Source: Globodera rostochiensis
Taxonomy: Eukaryota; Nematoda; Chromadorea; Rhabditida; Heteroderidae
Direction of reading: 5' to 3'
Assembly: GCA_018350325.1 (NCBI GenBank)
Contig: JAEVLN010000001.1
Span: 2,345,501-2,409,500 of the forward strand
Length of the DNA: 64,000 nt
Shown: piece after piece, positions 1 through 11,045 of the stretch
How the letters are laid out: the number at the start of each line of letters is the position of its first letter
How positions within the stretch are numbered: the stretch's first letter is position 1
Made by a program: the position numbers and the translations under genes
The notes under the pieces: generated by a model
Told to the model about the DNA's origin: nothing
The model's database searches: none
The model's input: only the letters and a program-made list of their open reading frames with translations

Positions 1-1103
1 TGTCGCAACTCGGCACTGTTGCACATGCCGCTGCCATGGGTGAAGCCGTCCTCGTCGTCATCGTTTCCGTCACCACCGGTTTGTGGTGGCGATGACGACG
101 ACGACGTTTTGGTGGCCACTGCCGCCGCCCGACGGTGGGAATATTGTGCAACTCTGCTGGTTGGTTGTTGCTGTTGTTGTTGGTGGTGGTGGTGGTACTC
201 AGGCGACGGACTCGGCATGGACGGAATCTCTTCAATTTCAATTTGAAAATGCTGTATTGATCTTTGGCATTTTATTACCCTGGTGTATTGGAATTGGTGA
301 ATTTGAAACTGTGTCGTCGGGCATGGACGGGTATGGAATTGGGGCCTGAACTTGCTCAACCGGAGCCCCACAGTCTCCGGTGTTTTGGGCATTGAGTTGC
401 ATGTTGCCGTCGGCGGCACTGAATGGCTGTTGTTGTTGTTGTTGTTGGTCTACGGTGCTGACAATAATGTATTTGGGCTGGGCGTCCATTTCTTGAGACA
501 TGGCGCCAGATTCTGTGAAATTTTTATGAAATTGAGAAGCGCATGGCGACAGACAAGGCCGGCCACCACACCTTTTGGCAGCGCATACGCTCCTCCAGCT
601 CCAGCAGGCGCCGCTGCAGTCGGAGAGCAATCTCTACAATCACGACTGCAACTTGCACTTGCGCAGCCTGCACAACCGCTAGCAGCACCACAACCGCCTG
701 AACTTGCGCCACAACCTCCACAACTGTTGCCGCAACTTGCGGAACACCCGCCACCGCTGCCGCCACAACCTCCGCATGAGCCGGCGGCGCATCCACCGCC
801 GCCACCACATCCGCTTCCACAATTGATGATTATGGCCTGCTGACCTCCTCCACAACCTCCTCCGCCTCCTCCACCACCACATGATCCACTTCCACCACCA
901 CCACAACAACAACAGCAGCCGCCACCGCTTCCTCCTCCTCCGCCTCCAAAGCCGCCGATGCCACCGCCACCGCCGCCGAACAAAAAGGCATTTGTTGTAC
1001 AACGCATTGTGATGCCGACAATGACAACAGCCAAATACAATGCCGTCGTCGTCGTTGGAATGCCCGATTTTTGATGGAGCAAAAGCGTTGTCGCCACCGC
1101 CAT
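1..1103 (-). CDS. grl: Ground-like (Grl) secreted protein, 3' end off the window
   Basis: Nematode hedgehog-related family: a secreted, cuticle- or surface-associated protein ending in a ground-like domain. Exons read as 1103-572, 512-279 and 229 to the left edge, all joined in phase 1. Residues ~20-45 form a hydrophobic signal segment (ALYLAVVIVG), followed by about 120 residues rich in Gly and Cys with the motif QQAIIINCG. Exon 2 carries KYIIVS and a Gln run. Exon 3 carries His/Gln and Ser runs and then reaches CNSAELR at the very edge, the opening of the ground-like domain; the rest lies outside. The same order of parts, phase-1 introns and motifs occur in the gene at 2410-3989, so the two are tandem paralogues. 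The start at 1103 gives a plausible signal peptide, but an inner start is possible. The family call rests mainly on the paralogue, where the whole domain is visible. Confidence 0.75.
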
Positions 1104-2409
1104 CTTTTAAAAACAGCAAATGAGCCTGCTTTTCGTCGGGTGCAAATATTTTATACAGTCGCTTTTTTGCCGTCCGTCGCTGCTGCTGCTGCTGCTGCTG
1201 CCGGTGGTGGTCTTCCCCTTTCCGTTTCTGTACACTTCCGTCCGTCCGTCCATCAAAATCTGTTCAGCAGTTCCACTCCCTAAACGCGGATGCCTTTTTA
1301 TGTGTGTTAGTACATAGTAATGCTGCTGTTGCTGCTTTTTGTTCGTCAAATTGGAGATGGTTGGCTGATCATCGCTTCGCCCCCTCCCCTCTCCCTCCGG
1401 CGAAATGACGAAAAAAGGGGCAGGTCAAACCGGCAGCCGCCCCGGGCAATGATCAGAGCAGGGCACATATTTTTTCCGTTTTTTACGCCCATTTGCACAC
1501 CCCTTTTTCCCGTTTCCTCCAGCGGATGACCGCAGTGCGTGCGGCGCGGTTCATTGAACGCATTTTTGTGATTTGAACGGAATGGGCGGGGCGGGCGGGG
1601 GACGATTTTCGGAGATCGGAGAGTAAACGAAAGTGAAAATGGATAATAATAATGTGTGCTCAACTGAACACGTCCATCATGTTGTGTGTGGAGTGTTATT
1701 ACTGTTTTATTAGGCTTCGGACAAATCGAATTCCAAAACAAATTCAAATGAAAGAATATGTTAAACAATGCAAAATTCTGCTAAAATATCCAATCCGCAG
1801 ATGTGTTACACTCGTACTCGTACGGAAAACAAAATTTTACGCTTTTATGTTCAAAAGATTTGTTATGCAAAACGGATTTGGGGGCCTTCTGCTGATGATT
1901 CGGCAGTGGACTGTTCGGCAGTAGGCGTGACATTTGGCCAATAACTTTTTTGTTTCAAATTCTCTAATTTTTTGAATGTTTTCAAAATGGTATTAAGTTT
2001 ATTCATATTAGTTAGTTTAGAGAAAAGTTATAGCTGTTCAAACATGCCCACTGCCGAATCATCTACTGCCGAACTGTCCGAACACCGGATTTGGGGATCA
2101 CGCGGCTTGATCATCCCCGTGCTGGCGGTTGCTGTAATTTTACGCTCGGCAATGTTGCCAGGGCTCTCAGAATGCCCTATTTTTATGGCAAATGCCATAA
2201 TTTTGGAAATTTGCCATATTTCCACACTTGCCATAATTTTGCCATATTTTTGAATTTTGTGAAAAGTTCATATTTTTTGAGAGAAAAAATGTTGCCGAAC
2301 AAGCAACTTTTTTGCTTTGATCATAACCCAATTTTGTTTTCTGTTTGGTGGGGTAACACATCTGTTAGGTAGGTGGTATATATATATATATATATGTTTG
2401 TTTGTTTGT
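1104..2409. other. Intergenic stretch, no gene seen
   Basis: Lies upstream of the first Grl gene and downstream of the second. It holds CTG/CAG-type triplet runs near 1180-1200 and 1320-1335, a palindromic element near 1873-2096, AT-rich repeats of a GCCATAATTTT type at 2185-2260 and a (TA)n run at about 2379-2394. The open frames here have no splice context, motif or sensible composition. Confidence 0.6.
1873..2096. mobile_element. Possible MITE-like palindromic element
   Basis: GATGATTCGGCAGTGG at about 1894 recurs in inverted orientation at about 2047-2062, and TTCGGCAGT units accompany each arm. An 11-base direct repeat, CGGATTTGGGG, flanks the arms on both sides, as a target-site duplication would. 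The interior is AT-rich and has no coding capacity. This could also be a chance clustering of short repeats. Confidence 0.35.
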
Positions 2410-3989
2410 TTATGGCTGCTGTTGATAGACAAAGCAGGTGATGTCCGCCTTGGTGTGCTCGCAGAACAGATCGGTTGCAATCCGGTAGCTGAACATGCTG
2501 TTGGCACAGATCACGTCAAGCAGACGTTGCGCTCCGGCAATGCCCTCCGTGAACTGTTTGCGGTTGAGCAGGTCGTAAATGCGCCGTTTCGACTCGTTGG
2601 CATTGCCCTTGAGCATTTGGCTGTCCATCATCTGACGGAGCTCGGCACTGTTGCACAGCGTTCCCGGCGCGTCTGTTGGCCTCAGTCCTTTGGAGGCGTG
2701 CAGCCGCAGGCGCTGCTGCTGCGTTTCAGTGCCATCGCCGCCGCCGCCGACCTCCTTCCCCCCGTTGGATGTGGCGGCTGAAAACCCGGCACTACATTTT
2801 TGGAATTCGGTTGAGTAAAAACCGGCGGATTCGGATGGTGCAGCTTGCTGTTCTACTGGCTGTACAACAGCAGCATGTTGTGCATTAGCGGGTTCACCGC
2901 CAGCCTCTAACGTTGGTGCAGCTGCTACGCTTTCGGAAGCAGTTTCGCCATAAGATGTCTCCCCGGTGGCCGGTGCCACTGGTTCAACAACGGACTGAAT
3001 ATGCCATAAAAGCAACAAATTTAAAAACCTGGTAACGGTTGTTGTTGCTCAGCTTGTGTGGACGGAACCTGCACATGTGTGCCATCCGCTTCCTGTGTTC
3101 CAGAATTGGACGATTCTTCCGGCGACACCACAACATATTTGGACTCTGATCCATCACTACGGCCTTTTTAAACAAATTGATCGTTTGTTAAATCAACGGG
3201 CGATTTATTTGTACTTTCAATGGCAGAGCCTTCTCCACAACCCCCGCCACCTTCTCCACATCCGCTACCGCCTCCGCATCCACCGCCGCACCCGCAACCG
3301 CATCCTCCCCCGCACCCACCTCCGCCTCCCCCTCCACCACAACCTCCGCCACCGCCTCCCCCTCCGCCACAACCGCATCCGCAACCTCCGCCACCGCCTC
3401 CCCCTCCGCCGCAACCGCATCCTCCCCCGCACCCACTTCCGCCTCCTCCGCTACCCCCACCGCAACCACAACTTCCGCCACTTCCTCCACAACCACTTCC
3501 GCACCCGCAACCTCCGCCACAACCGCCTCCTCCTCCGCCACAACCGCAACCTCCGCCACCGCCACAACCGCCTCCCCCTCCGCCACAACCGCAACCTCCT
3601 CCACAACCTCCACCGCACCCGCAACCACCCCCGCTTCCTCCACCTCCTCCACACCCGCCACCTCCACTGCTGCACCCGCAACCTCCTCCACAACCTCCGC
3701 CACAACCGCATCCGCCACCACATCCTCCACCGCCTCCCCCTCCGCTACAACCGCAACCACCGCCACATCCACCGCCTCCTCCGCATCCGCCTCCGCAATT
3801 CACAATTATAGCCTGACCACCTCCGCAACCCCCACCACAACCTCCTCCACAACCTCCTCCACCTCCTCCCCCTCCGCAACTGCAACAACCGCAGCCGCAA
3901 CTTCCTCCTCCCCCACTGGGCATCAAAAATGCATCCAAATAAATTGAGAAAAGGAAAAGCGCGAGAAAGAGTGGCCTTGGCAACATCAT
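2410..3989 (-). CDS. grl: Ground-like (Grl) secreted protein
   Basis: Complete paralogue of the gene at the left edge. Exons 3989-3215, 3163-3029 and about 2978-2410 join in phase 1 and give about 492 residues. The signal peptide is MMLPRPLFLALFLFSIYLDA. Residues ~25-250 are almost only Gly and Cys, with QAIIVNCG embedded. Exon 2 has KYVVVS (KYIIVS in the neighbour). The last exon carries the ground-like domain: CNSAELRQMM near its start, then ESKRRIYDLL, DVICANSMFSYRI and FCEHTKADITCFVY, with the family's conserved cysteines, ending near the C-terminus. Grl proteins are known nematode hedgehog-related secreted proteins linked to the cuticle and moulting; the role here is inferred from family. 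The 3' splice site of exon 3 is uncertain: AG at 2995 is out of phase, AG at 2979 fits. The Gly/Cys exon is a (CCN)n-like tandem tract and may vary in length. Confidence 0.85.
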
Positions 3990-4762
3990 CGGCTGTTTGG
4001 GGGGAATTTCTGGCCAAACAAAAAAAAAATTTATCGAAGGAGGCGGCTGAACTAATTAATGGGGGTGAAATGAATTTAAAGTGATCGGATGGTTGGGGAG
4101 AAGCTTTGTCAGTTTCCCCCAATTAGCTTTATACCGGTGTGTCGACGATTGATAACACTTTCGACTCTCTTTTTTTTGTTGTTATTTCTGATTGGATTGG
4201 TTTACTTTCTTCCCCCCCCCCACCCCCACCCCCACCCCCGTCGAGAGAAGAATGTTCTGCGGCATAAATCATTCTCTCACATCACGGCTTCTCCCGTCGC
4301 ATTCCGGACCGGATCACCAATATCCGCATTCAAATTTGTGGCGAGAAAACCGCTGCTCCTGTTGATCCTGCTCCTGCTCCTGCTGCTGTTGATCGGGGTG
4401 GGGGTGATCAGAGGAGGTGAGGGGGGTGGGGGGGGTGATCAGAGGAGCAAGCACCCCAAGGTCAAGTCAGCCCCATCAGCTTAAATTTGATGGGATTTGA
4501 TTGATGGCTGATCATTTTTTGCGGCATGATTAACCCGTTTTTTTGTTGTTTTTGTCACTGTGTGCCCATGATGAATGTGGGTGGGGGCGGGTGGAACAAG
4601 AAACTGACCGATTTTTGGGGGCATTCATTGTGTGCCGTTTGGCGATGGACTTGTTTGACTGATACTTATTGTTTTTGGCATAACTTTGAACTCCGGTTTT
4701 ATCATTTTATTCAATCAAATTTTGGCATTTTAAAGTGCTGCCCGTTCTTTCTTTTTTTTCAG
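3990..4762. other. Intergenic stretch, no clear gene
   Basis: Upstream region of the second Grl gene. It has a CACCCC run near 4217-4240, a (CTG/CTC)n tract at 4350-4395 and a G-rich run at 4415-4437. A plus-strand frame from 4089 to 4484 contains two Leu-rich stretches but depends on simple repeats, so I do not call it. Confidence 0.5.
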
Positions 4763-5389
4763 CGACTACTGTCAGGCGTCCTACTCCCACTTGACCTCGC
4801 TGTACGTGACGCTGAAGTTTGACATTGCGGCCAGCCTGCGCTACTACTACGGCCATGAGGAGCAAGTGACGCTGTCCATTGAGCAGCAGGTGGGTGATCT
4901 CGATGATCTGTTGGTGATCAGCGGGCCCCGATTGCGAGACTTTGCTTCTGGCAATCATTTGATCGCCGGTCTCCCGGTTTGATCAAAAAAAGTGAAGCCG
5001 GGCGGTTGTGCCTTTGTTTCGCAAGTCATTCTTCCATAATTTTACGCGTTTGAACGAAAACCAAAGTGATCAGAATTGCTTGATCATCTGAACGATCTGG
5101 TCCTGCTCCTTGATTTTCAAAGCCCCTCTTTAACTTATTCTTGAGACCCGTTGGTTTTAATTATATCTGGGCACGAAATGCCATGAAAAAAATTTGAAAA
5201 ATAATTATTAAACGATCTTTGACCGATCATCTCAACATTCAAATGATTTGGCCCCGATCTGTTGGCCCCTTGGGTGCAAACACTGCTTGAACTCGTTCTA
5301 CATACACCCTACAGGTGTGCTGTGTGCCCAGCGGCAATTGTACGGCGCCCAATTATTGGCCATCACTCAGAAACAGAGGGCGCTTTTGA
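4763..5389 (+). CDS. Two 3' exons of an unrecognised gene
   Basis: A strong acceptor (polypyrimidine tract plus CAG at 4760-4762) opens an exon at 4763-4889 that ends in CAGCAG before GTGGGT. A second acceptor (CCCTACAG) opens an exon at 5315 that runs in the same phase to a TGA at 5387-5389. Together they encode about 66 residues. The first part is rich in Tyr, Leu and Ser and includes LTSLYVTLKFDIAASLRYYY. The second has Cys pairs (VCCVPSGNC) and ends in RGRF. Composition and GC-rich third positions look coding. I found no first exon or start codon upstream, so this may be the 3' end of a gene with distant 5' exons or a remnant. No family recognised. Confidence 0.4.
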
Positions 5390-7253
5390 ACGGAATGGCC
5401 TGGCGATGTGTGTGGTGGCTGTCAAAGTTTGAAACTGAAGAATTTGGACAGAATGCCAAACGTGTTTGATTACTTTTACCCCCGGGGACAAATGGATCGA
5501 TGGCACAATTTTGGACACTTTTTAAGACTTTACATTGCGTGAGAATATTTATTCTTATCAATTTTATTTTTTGAATCGATTTCTTTTTTTTAATTAGTGT
5601 TCTTTTGTCTAAAAAAGTGTCCATTTTGTCGGTCAATTGTCCTTGAACATTTGACGAACCTTTTAGCATTTTCTCTTTTCACATTTTTGTTTGAAATACC
5701 AAACGACGACCCCCCGGTTCTAATCAGTCAAATGACAATTTTCGAATTATAAAATTCCACAACATTTATTCTCCGGCCATATTCACGCACAGAGACCGGC
5801 CGAAGTTTGGCGATGGATGACCACAAAAGTTTCAACCCGAAAGTTCTCAGGCCGAAAAAGTCGATCGGACTTTTTTTTCTTTCAGTTTCTTGAAAATAAT
5901 CGGAAAACCTTTCGTTCAAGCCGAGTTCAAATTTTCTCGATCGGTCTCGACATGTCGTTCCGATCGATCGATCGGCTCTCTCTGTCCATCCGATTTGTAC
6001 TCCCCCCCCCTTTAATTTAAATCCAAACTTTGCATCCAATAAGCCCTTTTTTTACCAATAGGTAACCCCATTTTTCTGTTCATCAACAATTTCTCTCCCA
6101 TAATTATTTTTGTTCGTTTGCAATAGCCATTCACCACACATTTCAAAGCGTAAAACTAAAAACAATTATTTTTTGTTACTTTTTATGATGGAAAATGCGA
6201 TGGGATGTTTTGTAGAGAGAAAATGTGGGGGAAATTTGCGCAAAAACAATGTTTAATGGGGGGTGGGGGTGGGGGGCTCGCAGTGATCAGCATATTTGAT
6301 CAAGATCACTTTCATTTTGTGTGATGGGGTGGTCGATCAAACGCTCTCTAATCGTTGTTGATTGGACTTTCTGTGATCATCAACAAACGCACTGGAGGGG
6401 GGGGGGGGGTGTTCTAAAAGGTTACAGAAGCTATTATCATCATCCATCCATCAGCAAAAAGTGTGTGTTTTCGTGACGACACTTTGCGCCAGAAATGATT
6501 GAAGAGTGTGTAGAAGAAGATGAAGCTGTACTACTCGCCGCACTTTTGGGGCTGGGCGGGCACTGCTTAGGTGATTTTGACCTTTGCGCACACAGCGGGG
6601 GTCAAATTCCTGCAACAAGCCAAATTGTTTAATAATTTGTGATTTGATCGAGTTGATGTCGTCGTCGTCCCCCGAGGCTATGATTTGAGACTCCGGGCCC
6701 CGAGGCTATGATTTGGGACTCCGGGCTCCGAGGCTATGATTTGGGACTCCGGGCCCCGAGGCTATGATTTGGGACTCCGGGCCCCGAGGCTATGGATTTG
6801 GGACTCCGAGCCCCGAGACTATGATTTGGGACTCCGAGCCCCGAGACTATGATTTGGGACTCCGGGGCCCGAAGCTATGACTTGGGACTCCGGGCCCGAG
6901 GCTATGATTTGGGACTCCGAGCCCCGAGACTATGATTTGGGACTCCGGGGCCCGAAGCTATGATTTGGGACTCCGGGCCCCTAGGCTATGATTTGGGACT
7001 CCGGGGCCCGAAGCTATGACTTGGGACTCCGGGCCCGAGGCTATGATTTGGGACTCCAGGCCCCGAGGCTATGATTTGGACTCCGGGCGTTGTGGCTAGC
7101 GATCAACCCCGGAAATGATCACCCAGTCCGCTTTTGGTGCTGATCAGATCAGCATCTGATCACTTTGTGCATATATGGGGGGGGGCTACATTAATTCGGG
7201 CCGGATCATTCCCGAGGCGGAGACGAACGGTCCCAAACATCATTTTTGGGCAC
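5390..7253. other. Repeat-bearing stretch without a gene
   Basis: Holds AT-rich sequence to about 6200, G runs at 6260 and 6395, many TGATCA sites (6280-6390, 7110-7160) and the minisatellite described separately. Frames here lack splice signals and recognisable protein. Confidence 0.5.
6670..7088. repeat. 28-bp minisatellite, about 15 copies
   Basis: Tandem copies of a roughly 28-bp unit with core GAGGCTATGATTTGGGACTC. Copies differ by single substitutions (GAGGCT/GAGACT/GAAGCT, GATTTG/GACTTG) and by small indels. A higher-order pattern is visible: a variant group around 6830-6900 recurs around 6935-7030. Confidence 0.95.
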
Positions 7254-9332
7254 TCACTTTACGCCCGCTTTGGACGCGCACAGGCACAATGCCTTTGCGT
7301 TGGCGGTGTTCAGGCCGCTGTTGATGGCGCACTGCTTCACCTTCTGCACCGCCACGTTGTCGGGCGGGTACTCAAGGCCGCACCTGCGCACATGGGAATG
7401 GTTGGGAGACGTGTACGAACCCCCAACCCCACGGTTTGGACACCGGAAACTTGACTAGAGAGAGTAGAATGGCACAGAAACTAGAGCACGGACTTGAGGA
7501 CCGATCGAGAATCTCGAAAAATCTCGATCAAAAAACACCGAGATTACGATCGAGAATCTCGAAAAAGCACTAAATTTTTCGTCGATTGCGATTTCGATCG
7601 AGAATCTCGAAAAATCTCGAGCGAAAAACACCGAGATTTCGATCAAGAATCTCGATCGTCCTCCCTATAACAGAAACCCCTCAGAATCGGGCATTTTTCG
7701 ATGCCATAATGTGAATTTTGAGTGCTCACTTGAGCGTCTTCTCGCAGTTGCCCGCCTTCGAGCTCATGCACTTTCGTGTGCAGCCGAACATCTTTCTGCC
7801 GGCCGACACCAATTCCTTCATTTCGCCTTCGACACCCCTACAAAAAGAGAAAATAAATTGGGGGAATTTTAAAAATTAAAAAACACAAAAAATAAATTTC
7901 CAGGGCTGGCGGCTTACATGTTGTTGATCATTCGGTTGATTTCACTCATTGTGGCAATTTCCAATGTTTCCGGGTAACGCTTGGGCACCTGCTTAACGGC
8001 ACCGGCCGATTTGGCACAACTGAAAATGGCATTTTCAAAGTTTTATGCCGGAGGACGGGGGGGGGGTTTGTTTAGGCCATATGGCCATATTTTAGGCTTG
8101 CTCCCCGACCTCCGATTTGGGGGGTTTTGGCCCCGACGGGCTTGTCCGGTTGGCGCTCGAGGCTCCGGTCCCCGATATTATTATTAGCGATGCACGAGAG
8201 TCTCGGTCTCGAGTCTCGACTCGAGAAAAGCCTCGGGTTTTTTGGGTCTCGGTCTCGAGTCTCGGGGTCAAGTCTCGGTCTCGGTATCGAGTCTCGAGTC
8301 TCGGTAAATTTTGGGTCTCGTGCATCACTAATTATTATAACGCCCAAGGGGTCGGGGAGCAAACTCAGGCCAAACTTGAGCGCAGATTTTGGCTTGAATT
8401 GAAATAATTGAAACTTTTGAACAATTTCCGGTGACTTTTTCCCGCCCGATCCGTTTTTTAAACGGAAGGGTATCCGTTCAAAATTTAAATTTTTTTTTTC
8501 TGGGTTTGGCGTTCTGTTGGACGCCTTCATTATGCTGGATTTGCTTACGATTCGTCGCCTTGCGCTTGTGTGCATCTGATCGACGACTGGAGAATGGCCT
8601 GGTTGCTGTCCAAACAGCCGGCCAACTTGTTCACATCACCGCTAACAGCGGACAAATGGCTCTGAAAAAAAAAATTAATGAATCATTTCCTTTAATTTTT
8701 AAGCTGTTTTGATCACAGGTGGATCAGTGCGTGTGAGTGATCTGATCAGTTTTTTTTGAGTGATTCAATGATTGGATTAAGCTGGAAATTATGAGGACTT
8801 CCCGGGTCAAAAGCATTCTGAGTTCTGATCAGTCCAATGATCAGATAGATCATGGTTTACGTGATCCGAGCTGGTGACGGCTTGGATCCTTCTGAATTCT
8901 GGTCAATCCAGTGGTTAATCAGATCACTGCCCGGATCAGAACCATTCTGAATTCTGGTCAATCCAGTGGTTAATCAGATCACTGCCCGGATTAGAACCAT
9001 TCTGAATTCTGATCAATCCAGTGGTTAAGTTAACCAAATCACTGCCCGATCACTCTGAATTCTGATCAGTCCAGTGATCATCAGATCAGGCGCTTTCCAC
9101 AACTTTGGGTCTAGCGGAAACATTGTGTGTCGGGTACGGCATTCTGTCGGTTACGGCATATTCCCTTACCGACCTTGCACTGGTTCATGCACGTCTTCCA
9201 CGTGTTCATGTACTTGTTCGTGCATGGCGCAATGTCGGAGCACAAGCACTGCTTCACGGTCTGTGCATCGACGGCCCGTTGGCCAACAACCAAAATGATG
9301 GCGACCAACAAAACGATAGAAGATGAATACAT
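7254..9332 (-). CDS. Secreted cysteine-rich protein, five exons
   Basis: Exons 9332-9174, 8661-8549, 8019-7918, 7837-7730 and 7383-7254 join in phase and give about 203 residues. The N-terminus MYSSSIVLLVAIILVVGQ is a clear signal peptide, with cleavage probably near VDA. The mature part has about 15 Cys, several as CxC or CxxxC (QCLCSD, CTRKCMSS, LCLCAS), and no membrane segment. I do not recognise the family; it has the look of nematode secreted or surface Cys-rich proteins, and a parasitic effector role would be speculation. Two points are uncertain. The exon 1 donor is GTCGGT, weak but in phase. At the 3' end, AAAGTGAGT is both the in-frame TGA stop and a perfect donor, so another exon could follow. 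Introns carry repeats and palindromic elements. Confidence 0.7.
7483..7665. mobile_element. CTCGA-rich palindromic element, copy 1
   Basis: Sits in the last intron of the Cys-rich gene. It starts CGGACTTGAGGACCGATCGA and ends with the reverse-complement-like GAATCTCGATCGTCC. The interior is repeated AATCTCGA/TCGAGA units. The opening 22 bases recur inverted near 18550-18580, so this is a dispersed family. Non-coding. Confidence 0.5.
8172..8342. mobile_element. CTCGA-rich palindromic element, copy 2
   Basis: Terminal inverted repeats TTAGCGATGCACGAGA (left) and TCTCGTGCATCACTAA (right) enclose repeated GTCTCGGTCTCGAG units. It lies in intron 2 of the Cys-rich gene. It is short and non-coding, as expected of a MITE. 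Confidence 0.55.
8813..9090. repeat. Imperfect ~60-bp tandem repeat in an intron
   Basis: Four to five units sharing TTCTGAATTCTGGTCAATCC and then CAGATCACTGCCCGGATC, lying in intron 1 of the secreted Cys-rich gene. Each unit brings TGATCA or near-matches. Confidence 0.85.
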
Positions 9333-10789
9333 TTTTTGAATGTTTTGTCGAATCTCTACAATTGAATTTTCAATTAATTTTTTACAAAAAGATTAATGGA
9401 GGGGCTTCGTTTGCATTTGAGAGACGCCATAATTCTTCTCAAAACCACTCAAATCTTACAAACTTGATATTGTTCGAATGTTCTGATTGAGTGGAAGCGA
9501 TTTGTCAGCAAAAGGTAAGCGATTAGACAAAACTCAACAAGCTTATGTGGCCAGAAAATTGTGAAAAACCCAACGATGGCGTTTGTCTGGCTTTGTGATC
9601 AATTTTTGAAACGAGTTGATTTGCTTCGGCCAAGCTTAGTTTTTAAATGGATTCTCTCATTTAGAGCTTTCGAATGGTGTCAAATTTAAAAGATTTGAGC
9701 GGTTTTAAGAAGAATTATGCAATTTCAAATTAGAGGGACTGCGCATTTTTTGGGATCACCGCCGCGGGGGACGTTGAAAAGAGTGGCGCGAGTTTTTCCC
9801 TTCAATTCTCGAAAATCAAAAAAAACATCCCCCGCAGGGTTAAGAGAGAGAACAATTTGTGGCCGCTGCTGCAGTTTTGTCCAACTGAAAGTGGCGTGGT
9901 GCTGCACAAAAGTGGGGGGACGTTTTGTGGCGCTTAAAAATGGCGCCACTCCCTGGGGGGACGGAATTTATACATTTTGCGCGGCCCGATTCGACTCCGC
10001 CCCCTCCCCCGTCCCCCCCCCCCCCCCTCCCCTCGTCAAACGGATGGCCTTGGTCCCCCCCCCCTCCCCCCCCCCTCCCACGCCACTCTAAAATTTGTGT
10101 CCGAAAATAAAATTCCAGTTTTTCAAATATTTTTACGCCACCCCTTCACCCCCTCCCACCCCCCCCCCTCGCCACTTGCTGCAAACTGAACGCGTAGGCA
10201 AAGCAACAAAACGAGAAAAATGAGCAGCAGCAGCAGCAGCACACTCTTTGAATACAATTTTTGTTGCCGTCATTCGACGACGATGGGCCGGCCGACGACG
10301 ACGTCCCCACAGGGCAAAGGCGAAGGTCGTCGCCGTCGCCGCTGCCGCGCAGGGCCCAAGACGACGAGAAAACAACAAAATGAATGAATTGGGATGGAAT
10401 TGGACAACATTTTTGCCTCTGCCCCCTCCCCCGCACCCCCGGTTTTGAGGGCCCAATATAACCAACCACCACAACGCGCATCAAACCCCCGAGGGGAAAT
10501 TTTTGAACAAATTTTACGTAAAGACAAATAAAAATGTCGGCGTCGTCGTGTCGTCGTTGTCAATGGTTTTTTGCGTTTCAGTGCACACTCAAAGAACAGA
10601 GAGAGGAAATAAATTTTAAGCATTTATTTGAAAAGCATTTCTCCCCGCCCCCTTGCGCATCGCCCCAGGGGCTTTAAAGCGAAAAACGTTTGTTTAGGCC
10701 GGGGGGGGGGGGGGAGTCCATTCACCGTCCGTCGCCCCATCCATTTTTACACACAGAGAGAAGAGGCCCCAACGGCGCGGGCGTTGTGA

Positions 10790-11045
10790 AATGCAAAAAA
10801 TCAAAAAAATTAAACAAAAATTCTTTTTAATGCCGCGAGGGGCGGCGGCCGAGTTTTGGAAAGTTTGAAAAAATTCAAAATGCAAAAAATTAAACAAAAA
10901 TTCTTTTTAATGCCGCGAGGGGCGGCCGAGTTTTGGAAAGTTTGAAAAAATTCAAAATGCAAAAAATTAAACAAAAATTCTTTTTAATGCCCGAGGGGCG
11001 ACGGCCGAGTTTTGGAAAGTTTGAAAAAATTCAAAATGCAAAAAA
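10790..11045. repeat. Three-copy tandem repeat, unit about 80 bp
   Basis: Each unit runs AAACAAAAATTCTTTTTAAT, GCCGCGAGGGGCGGCCGAG, TTTTGGAAAGTTTGAAAAAA. Copies differ mainly in the length of the GGCGGC block. Confidence 0.9.

Noticed and set aside
352..1027. Frames overlapping the first Grl exon on both strands
   Set aside because: Shadows of the Gly/Cys tract; no splice logic.
1346..1768. 140-residue minus-strand frame
   Set aside because: No signal peptide, motif, splice context or codon pattern; likely chance.
3056..3816. Pro/His-rich and Arg/Leu-rich frames opposite the second Grl gene
   Set aside because: They are the antisense and shifted frames of the Gly/Cys-coding exon.
6670..7088. 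CRISPR-like regular repeat
   Set aside because: Units abut without unique spacers and the DNA is eukaryotic; it is a minisatellite.
8072..8575. 167-residue Arg/Asp-rich minus-strand frame
   Set aside because: Runs across a palindromic repeat element and the Cys-rich gene's exon 2 in the wrong frame.
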